From: Sphaerochaeta sp032144095
Lineage (GTDB): Bacteria; Spirochaetota; Spirochaetia; Sphaerochaetales; Sphaerochaetaceae
Assembly: GCF_032144095.1 (NCBI RefSeq)
Contig: NZ_JAVSNJ010000005.1
Span: forward strand, 62,001 to 126,000
Direction: 5' to 3'
Length of the DNA: 64,000 nt
Shown here: in pieces, positions 58,600 through 64,000 of the stretch
How the letters are laid out: every line of letters starts with the position of its first letter
Numbering within the stretch: the first letter of the stretch is position 1
The notes under the pieces: model-generated
Told to the model about the DNA's origin: nothing
What the model saw: the letters and a program-made list of their open reading frames with translations, nothing else
Database searches by the model: none
Translations under genes and position numbers: made by a program

Positions 58600-58697
58600 C
58601 GTTATCTTCCATGGGAAACATGGCAGGTATTTCTGGTGTCCTCCCTGGTAAAAATACCCCCATTCATTCCATGTTGTGTTGTTTCTCTACTTACTCC

Positions 58698-58753
58698 TTG
58701 ACATCCTATAAATCTGTTGTAGACTGAAACTAGTTCCATGAAAGCAGTTTCAT
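58698..58753 (+). promoter_or_regulatory. Promoter with tandem LacI-type operators
   Basis: TTGACA (58698-58703), 16 bp, TAGACT (58720-58725). Just downstream are TGAAACTAGTTCCA (58725-58738) and ATGAAAGCAGTTTCAT (58738-58753), the second with perfect six-bp arms. Both look like LacI/GalR half-site pairs. They cover the start point, as expected for autorepression by the gene at 58770. Confidence 0.6.
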
Positions 58754-58769
58754 GAAAAGGGGAGTATCT

Positions 58770-59780
58770 ATGGCGCCTAAGCAACCAACCATCTATGACG
58801 TAGCCAAACTTGCTGGTGTTAGTCCTGCCACCGTATCGAGAGCCATCAATTCGCCTTCCATGGTGAACCCTGCAAAGAAAGAGAAGATCATGCAGGCAAT
58901 TGCAGAGCTCAACTTTGTCCCCAAAGCTGAGGCTGTGGCCAAGGCCCGGCGCCAGCTGATGAAGATAGCGGTAATCGCCCCCTTCTTTACCGAATCCTCC
59001 TTCATGGAAAGGCTGAAGGGAATTGCCTCAATACTTTCTGATCATCACTACGAGCTGGTCATCTATGCAGTGCAGAGCAGCGAGGGCCTGCAAGACTATG
59101 TCGATCTTCTGGTAGGAAGCAAACGGGTTGACGGACTTATCTCGCTATGCATGAACCTGGAGGAATCGACGATAGAGAAGCTTCGCAATTCTGAAGTACC
59201 CGTCTGCTTTGTCGAGACTGAGGTCGAAGGCTTTGACTCGGTTGTCATACGCAATGCTGAGGGAGGGAGACTTGCTGCCAGTTTCCTCTACGAAAATGGC
59301 TATAGGACCCCTGGCTACATTGGTGAGGCATCGCTGCGGTCCTATGCGGCGAGGTCGACAGAGCAGCGTCTCGATGGCTTTGTTTCCTATTACGCAGGGA
59401 AAGGGATTTCCTTGGAAGCGCGTAACATCTGGCTGGGTGAGAATCTGCCCGATGTTTCGAATGCGGGCATCATGAAGATGCTCAACCGACCCGACCGCCC
59501 GGACTGCATCTTTGCTTCCAGTGATACGCTTGCCATCAGGACCATCAAATGTGCTGTCCAGCTGGGGATCATCGTCCCAGATGACCTGGGTGTGGTTGGC
59601 TTTGATGACATTGAGATGGCTGAATTCGTAAACCTGACAACCATCAACCAGAGCCTTGAGCAGTCAGGGGTCCTGGCTGCAGAGATGATCTTGCAGAGGA
59701 TCAAGGAGCCCCGTCGGGCTCCGAGAAAGAGTCTCATCGACCTGAAGCTCATCAAGCGCAGTTCGACAGAGTATTTGTAG
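58770..59780 (+). CDS. LacI/GalR-family transcription regulator
   Basis: A 336-residue repressor. The helix-turn-helix TIYDVAKLAGVSPATVSRAIN is at about 7-27, and the rest is the sugar-binding-protein-like effector domain. I start at the ATG at 58770 because AGGGGAG lies just before it. An ATG six codons upstream lies in the operator and has no ribosome site. It should control the sugar ABC importer and GH65 enzyme downstream, and itself through the tandem operators. The effector is probably a disaccharide or its phosphorolysis product. Confidence 0.93.
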   Translation: MAPKQPTIYDVAKLAGVSPATVSRAINSPSMVNPAKKEKIMQAIAELNFVPKAEAVAKARRQLMKIAVIAPFFTESSFMERLKGIASILSDHHYELVIYAVQSSEGLQDYVDLLVGSKRVDGLISLCMNLEESTIEKLRNSEVPVCFVETEVEGFDSVVIRNAEGGRLAASFLYENGYRTPGYIGEASLRSYAARSTEQRLDGFVSYYAGKGISLEARNIWLGENLPDVSNAGIMKMLNRPDRPDCIFASSDTLAIRTIKCAVQLGIIVPDDLGVVGFDDIEMAEFVNLTTINQSLEQSGVLAAEMILQRIKEPRRAPRKSLIDLKLIKRSSTEYL

Positions 59781-59826
59781 AGATTTGTGCATTACGTTGT
59801 GATGCCTAAAGAAATAGGAGGATAGT

Positions 59827-61107
59827 ATGAAGAAACTTTCAAAAGGTATGTTGTTTGTCCTGGTCCTACTGCTTGTGATGCAGGGAGTCTGGGCTCAGGG
59901 AACAAAGGAAGCTACGGTCCAGGATAAGACCATCCGTATCTTCGGTGCTTTTAGGGGAGAGGAAGCTGCACGCTTTGATGAGATTATCAGAGTTTTCAAC
60001 GAGAAGACTGGGTACAATGCAGTCTACGAGGGAAGCCCGGAATTTGAGACTCAGATTCTTGTTCAGGCAGAAGCCGGTACCCCACCGGACATAGCTGCTC
60101 TTCCCCAGCCTGGAATCATGCACAAGTTTGCTGAAAAGGGGTATATAAAGCCCCTTACTCCAAGTGTTGTCAGCATGATTGACGCTAACTATGCACCTGT
60201 CTGGAAGGACTTGGGTTCATTCAATGGCAAGGCCTATGGTGTATTCCACCGTGTGAATGCCAAGAGCTTTGTCTGGTATCCCAAAAAGGCTTTTGAGGCA
60301 AAGGGCTACAAGGTTCCCAAGACTTGGAACGAACTGAAGGCTCTGCAAGACCAGATCGTAAAGGATGGGGGAATCCCCTGGTCCATCGGTTTTGAGTCTG
60401 GAAACGCAACCGGTTGGGTAGGAACGGACTGGCTTGAGGATGCCATGCTGCGCACAGCAGGTCCTGAGGTATACGACAAGTGGGTCAACCATGAGATTCC
60501 TTTTGATGACCCAGCCGTACAGAGGGCTCTTGGGTATCTTGGTGAAATTTTCCTGAATCCCAAATATGTCTATGGTGGTGCTACCAATATCCTTACCTCC
60601 AACTTTGGTGATTCCGTCAAACCTCTGTTTGATACGCCAACAAAGGTATTCATGAATCGTCAGGGTAACTTCATCACGACCTTTATGCCACAGAAAATCC
60701 AGGACAATCTTGAGGCCGAGGTAGGCGTGTTCCCCCTTCCATCCATCGACGAGAAATGGGGAACTCCCATCCTAGGTGGTGGTGATCAGTTCGTGGTGTT
60801 CAATGACAAGCCAGGTGTACAGGAGTTCATGTCATTCTTGACCACTTGGGAAGCATGTGCACCTTGGGCACAGGTCGGTGGAGCCCTGTTCCCCCACAAG
60901 AACCAGAATTTTGCCGACTATGGCAACTCCATCGAGCGTGAGCTTGCAAAAGCCCTGGTCAATGCAACGGTATTCCGCTTTGACGCATCAGACTTGATGC
61001 CAGCTGAAGTGGGTGCAGGTTCCTTCTGGACCGGTATGGTCGACTATGTCAATGGCAAGGATGGCAAGGCTGTTCTTACCTCCATTGAGAAGAGCTGGCC
61101 CCGCTAA
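59827..61107 (+). CDS. Sugar ABC importer binding protein (COG1653 type)
   Basis: A 426-residue secreted binding protein. The signal peptide ends near VWAQG at 21-25, with no lipobox. The fold is that of MalE/UgpB-like proteins, with QAEAGTPPDIAALPQPG near 78-94 and a long Trp-rich C-terminal half typical of oligosaccharide ligands. AGGAGG precedes the ATG. It is followed by a hairpin, two permease genes and a GH65 enzyme. A glucose disaccharide is the likely ligand. Confidence 0.93.
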   Translation: MKKLSKGMLFVLVLLLVMQGVWAQGTKEATVQDKTIRIFGAFRGEEAARFDEIIRVFNEKTGYNAVYEGSPEFETQILVQAEAGTPPDIAALPQPGIMHKFAEKGYIKPLTPSVVSMIDANYAPVWKDLGSFNGKAYGVFHRVNAKSFVWYPKKAFEAKGYKVPKTWNELKALQDQIVKDGGIPWSIGFESGNATGWVGTDWLEDAMLRTAGPEVYDKWVNHEIPFDDPAVQRALGYLGEIFLNPKYVYGGATNILTSNFGDSVKPLFDTPTKVFMNRQGNFITTFMPQKIQDNLEAEVGVFPLPSIDEKWGTPILGGGDQFVVFNDKPGVQEFMSFLTTWEACAPWAQVGGALFPHKNQNFADYGNSIERELAKALVNATVFRFDASDLMPAEVGAGSFWTGMVDYVNGKDGKAVLTSIEKSWPR

Positions 61108-61123
61108 TGTAGCGTGATTTCGT

Positions 61124-61153
61124 AAGGGGTTCCGCCTTTGTGCGGAATCCCTT
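61124..61153 (+). other. Intercistronic hairpin after the sugar-binding-protein gene
   Basis: Twelve-bp stem AAGGGGTTCCGC/GCGGAATCCCTT (one G-T pair) with a six-base loop, between the binding-protein and first permease genes. There is a short T/C stretch after it, not a clear T-run. Confidence 0.75.
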
Positions 61154-61170
61154 TCTCAAAGGGAGGAGCT

Positions 61171-62250
61171 ATGCAGTTACCGAGAGACCAGGAGAGGAAG
61201 CAGTTGGCAGCCCGCACCCTTGTGGTTGGGCCCATCACCCTTATCGTTGCGATAAGTGGTTTCCTTTTGCTCAAGAACAATCCGATGTCACAGATTCTGA
61301 CCACCTTGTTTGCAATCCTTTGGGGAACCTTCACTGTGTTGGCCCTATTCTATACCATGAACCTGATCGTACAGCTGTTTCCCATACAGAAGTACAACAA
61401 GATCATCCCATTTGTATTTGTGGGACCCGCCATCCTGATCATCGGCTGGTATTTGCTCATCCCTACTGTCCGAAGCCTGGTCCTGAGTTTCATGAACAGG
61501 AGTTCGACATCTTTCGCAGGACTGGCCAACTACAAGTACATCTTCACCGATGCCACGATGCGTACCGCCTTCGGCAATACCGTACTCTGGTTGCTTTTTG
61601 GTACCGCGTTCTCCGTCTTCTTCGGGCTTTTGACAGCCCTCATGGCTGAACGGTCCGCAATTGAGAAATTGGGCAAGACCCTGGTGTTCCTCCCCATGGC
61701 AATCTCCATGGTAGGGGCCGGTGTCATCTGGAAGTTCATGTATGCCTACAAGCCTCTGGGGGCAAATCAGACAGGCCTGCTCAATGCCATCATGGTCGGC
61801 CTTGGGGGAAATCCACAGAACTGGTTGGGTTCAGCCCCGATGAACAACTTCTTCCTTATCGTCATCTTTGTCTGGTTGCAGACAGGCTTCTCCCTGGTGG
61901 TCCTCTCAGCCGCGCTGAAGGGTGTCTCCGACGAGATCAAGGAGGCAGCCCGCATCGATGGTGCAAAAGAGTTTACCATCCTGATGCGCATAGTGCTTCC
62001 TTCAATCTATGGAAGCATTGTGACGGTATCCACTACCATCATGCTTGCGGCCCTGAAGAGCTTCGACATTGTCTATTCCATGACCAACGGGCTGTACGGG
62101 ACAGAGGTATTGGCAAGCCAGCAGTACAAGCAGATGTTCAAGTTCCTCGACTACGGACGAGGTTCTGCAATTGCTGTCGTCATCCTGCTCGCCGTAAGCC
62201 CTGTCATCTATTACAACTTGAAGGAATTCAACAAGCGGGAGGTGTTCTGA
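61171..62250 (+). CDS. Sugar ABC importer permease (MalF-like)
   Basis: A 359-residue membrane protein with about eight helices and the EAA loop EIKEAARIDGAKEFTILMRIVLP. It pairs with the next gene product. The ATG at 61171 follows GGGAGGAG. An in-frame ATG 11 codons upstream lies in the hairpin and has no ribosome site. No ATPase is coded in this operon so far, so a shared MsmK-like ATPase, or one beyond the window, is expected. Confidence 0.92.
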   Translation: MQLPRDQERKQLAARTLVVGPITLIVAISGFLLLKNNPMSQILTTLFAILWGTFTVLALFYTMNLIVQLFPIQKYNKIIPFVFVGPAILIIGWYLLIPTVRSLVLSFMNRSSTSFAGLANYKYIFTDATMRTAFGNTVLWLLFGTAFSVFFGLLTALMAERSAIEKLGKTLVFLPMAISMVGAGVIWKFMYAYKPLGANQTGLLNAIMVGLGGNPQNWLGSAPMNNFFLIVIFVWLQTGFSLVVLSAALKGVSDEIKEAARIDGAKEFTILMRIVLPSIYGSIVTVSTTIMLAALKSFDIVYSMTNGLYGTEVLASQQYKQMFKFLDYGRGSAIAVVILLAVSPVIYYNLKEFNKREVF

Positions 62251-63155
62251 TGAAGACCCAGGTAAAAATGACTCGAGGGGCAAAGATCATCACCGCACTG
62301 TTGATCCTCTTTTGCCTCGTCTGGACGATCCCGACCGCAGGGATCCTCATCACATCCTTCCGCGACAGCGATGCTACCGCCTCCTCGGGGTGGTGGACAG
62401 CATTCCTCACCCCAAAAGACTTTACCCTAGGCAACTATGACGAGGTCCTAGGCGGACAGCGCTATACGGTAGGCACCGGCTCCGGTGGCACTGCCGCCCG
62501 AAGAGGGGCTTCCATGGGAAGTGCCTTCCTTTCGAGCATCACGGTGACCCTGCCTTCTGTCATCATCCCGATCTTCATTGCAGCAGCGGCTGCCTATGCC
62601 TTTGCCTGGATGAGCTTTCCTGGCCGGAGGATTCTTTTTGGCATGGTCATTGCCCTGTTGGTTGTCCCCTTGCAGATCTCCCTTATCCCGATCTTGCGCG
62701 ACTACCAGAAGATAGGGCTCAATGGCACCTATCTGGGGATATGGTTGGCTCACTCGGGCTTTGGGCTACCGCTGGCAACCTACATCCTGTTCAACTACAT
62801 CTCGACCATCCCTCGTTCCATCCTGGAGTCTGCCTTCATCGACGGGGCCAACCATTTCACCATGTTTGCACGCCTGATCATCCCTTTGAGCGTCCCGGCC
62901 CTTGCATCATTTGCGATTTTCCAGTTTATTTGGGTATGGAATGACCTGTTGGTTGCGTTGGTATTCCTCAGTGGTGGCGGACAGCTGATGGAGGTCGTAA
63001 CGGTGAGGCTGATGAATATGGCGGGAACCAGGGGCTCTGACTGGCACCTGTTGACTGCCGGGGCGTTTGTCTCGATGATACTGCCCCTTACCGTCTTCCT
63101 CTCCCTCCAGAAATACTTCGTAAAAGGATTGCTCGCCGGTTCAGTCAAAGGATAG
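62250..63155 (+). CDS. Sugar ABC importer permease (MalG-like)
   Basis: A 301-residue membrane protein with six helices and the EAA loop SILESAFIDGANHFTMFARLIIPLS. It begins inside the stop codon of the previous gene (TGATG), so the pair is coupled. A Gly/Ala-rich insertion (about 70-86) in the first periplasmic loop is longer than usual. It forms the importer channel with the MalF-like protein. Confidence 0.92.
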   Translation: MKTQVKMTRGAKIITALLILFCLVWTIPTAGILITSFRDSDATASSGWWTAFLTPKDFTLGNYDEVLGGQRYTVGTGSGGTAARRGASMGSAFLSSITVTLPSVIIPIFIAAAAAYAFAWMSFPGRRILFGMVIALLVVPLQISLIPILRDYQKIGLNGTYLGIWLAHSGFGLPLATYILFNYISTIPRSILESAFIDGANHFTMFARLIIPLSVPALASFAIFQFIWVWNDLLVALVFLSGGGQLMEVVTVRLMNMAGTRGSDWHLLTAGAFVSMILPLTVFLSLQKYFVKGLLAGSVKG

Positions 63156-63158
63156 TGC

Positions 63159-64000
63159 ATGGATACAATGAGTTTTGGCTATGATAGGGTTGACCCATCC
63201 CAGACACCCCATAATGAGACCCTGTTTACCCTGGCCAATGGGTACCTGGGGCTTAGGGGGGACTTTGAGGAAGCTGAAGGTACCTACCATAAAGGTACGT
63301 ACATCAATGGCCTGTATGACAGCGAGCCCATAACCTATGGGGAGACTGCCTATGGGTATGCCAAAAACCATGAGACGATCCTCAACCTGCCCGACCCCAA
63401 GCGCATCGAGCTTTTGGTAGGGGGCCTTCCTTTCTCCCTGGCGAAGGGAACGGTGAATGCCAGCTCCCGGTATCTTGATTTCAGGACAGGTCTGCTCAGC
63501 CGCACCGTCGATTGGACAAGCGAGAAGGGGGAGCGGGTGCTCATCAGGACCGAAAGGCTGGTCAGCTTTGAGGACAAGCACTGTGCCTTCATCTCCTACT
63601 CGGTCGAGGCTGTCAGTTCTCCTATGCCCATCACGATCACCAGTTACCTGGACATCGGGGTACGCAACCGCTCGGCCGAGGAGGACCCCCGGGTCGGGTC
63701 AAAGTTCTCATCCAACCCTCTGGTGGTGGAATCTGTCTCCATAGAGGACAACCAGCTGAACTTCTTTGCCAAGACCCGTAACAGCGGCCTCTCCCTTCAT
63801 GGATCTGCCTTCCATGTGGTATCGAAAGAGCCTGTGGAGGTCCTGGCCTCCCAGAGGGAGCTCTCCCTCTCCTATACCTTCCCGTTGGAGAAGGGGGAGA
63901 GTGTCACCCTCTGCAAGTTCATCGCCTACACGACTGAAGATGACTCTGCCTCTTTTCGGGCAAGGAGAAGTGCACAGCAAGGGTTCGATAGGGCAAAGGA
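63159..64000 (+). CDS. GH65 disaccharide phosphorylase, 5' part
   Basis: The first 280 codons of a glycoside hydrolase family 65 protein, cut by the window end. The N-terminal ETLFTLANGYLGLRGD at about 20-35 is the family opening, and the visible part is the beta-sandwich domain. The catalytic (alpha/alpha)6 barrel lies beyond. GH65 enzymes split maltose, trehalose, kojibiose or nigerose with phosphate. The start at 63159 has no strong ribosome site of its own, and it lies three bases after the permease stop, so translational coupling is likely. With the LacI-ABC genes it forms a disaccharide uptake and phosphorolysis unit. Confidence 0.88.
   Translation, partial: MDTMSFGYDRVDPSQTPHNETLFTLANGYLGLRGDFEEAEGTYHKGTYINGLYDSEPITYGETAYGYAKNHETILNLPDPKRIELLVGGLPFSLAKGTVNASSRYLDFRTGLLSRTVDWTSEKGERVLIRTERLVSFEDKHCAFISYSVEAVSSPMPITITSYLDIGVRNRSAEEDPRVGSKFSSNPLVVESVSIEDNQLNFFAKTRNSGLSLHGSAFHVVSKEPVEVLASQRELSLSYTFPLEKGESVTLCKFIAYTTEDDSASFRARRSAQQGFDRAK

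Noticed and set aside
1..64000. CRISPR arrays, transposases, integrases, tRNA or rRNA genes
   Set aside because: I looked for repeat-spacer patterns, transposase or integrase motifs and tRNA T-loop signatures and found none that I could support.

Overview
The window is about 64 kb of dense bacterial chromosome of roughly even base composition. It has no recognisable tRNA, rRNA, CRISPR array, insertion sequence or prophage. The gene set points to an anaerobic, carbohydrate- and organic-acid-using bacterium with an outer membrane (a probable outer-membrane beta-barrel protein is present). There are two TRAP transporters, two ABC importers, a sodium-pump decarboxylase membrane unit, a NapH-like polyferredoxin, a FabV-type enoyl reductase, and a catalase beside many anaerobic functions. 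My best guess is a free-living spirochaete of the Sphaerochaeta type. That is an impression from gene content, not a proof.

Layout. 1-3 kb: 3' part of a metal P-type ATPase, an HMA metallochaperone behind a Crp/Fnr-type promoter, an SGNH hydrolase and a stray 3' fragment of fabV. 3.3-5.4 kb: GH88/GH105-type glycoside hydrolase. 5.5-16 kb: a divergent organic-acid cluster with two CoA-transferases, two crotonases, a fumarate-reductase-like flavoprotein, a TRAP transporter and a LacI regulator, plus LacI-type operators in the divergent promoter. 16-25.3 kb: fatty-acid synthesis, with fabH-fabD-fabG-fabF-fabZ-fabV on the minus strand and accB-accC-accD-accA on the plus strand, sharing one symmetrical promoter region. 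25.5-29 kb: polyferredoxin and catalase. 29-42.6 kb: a mixed stretch of MarR-MATE efflux operon, HAD phosphatase, second SGNH hydrolase, glycerol-1-phosphate dehydrogenase, discoidin-like protein, metallo-beta-lactamase-fold hydrolase with a glyoxalase, SulP permease, AraC regulator, transaldolase-like aldolase, PARG-type macrodomain protein with an acetyltransferase, and the beta and gamma subunits of a Na+ decarboxylase pump.

42.6-51.2 kb: GntR regulator, TRAP transporter, two dehydrogenases, a split transketolase and a beta-hydroxyacid dehydrogenase, which together look like a kinase-free pathway for a sugar acid or polyol. 51.2-58.6 kb: outer-membrane protein, short asparaginase, a FbpABC-type ABC importer and aspartase. 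58.7-64 kb: autoregulated LacI repressor, sugar ABC importer and the start of a GH65 disaccharide phosphorylase cut by the window edge.

Recurring themes. In all four solute-importer operons a strong hairpin follows the binding-protein gene and precedes the permease gene, probably giving excess binding protein. Several single genes at 30-33 kb appear to be transcribed without a leader. The most interesting candidates for undescribed biology are the CoA-transferase/flavoprotein/TRAP cluster, the split-transketolase cluster, the polyferredoxin with an unfamiliar C-terminus, and the fabV fragment that differs from the intact gene only at synonymous positions.
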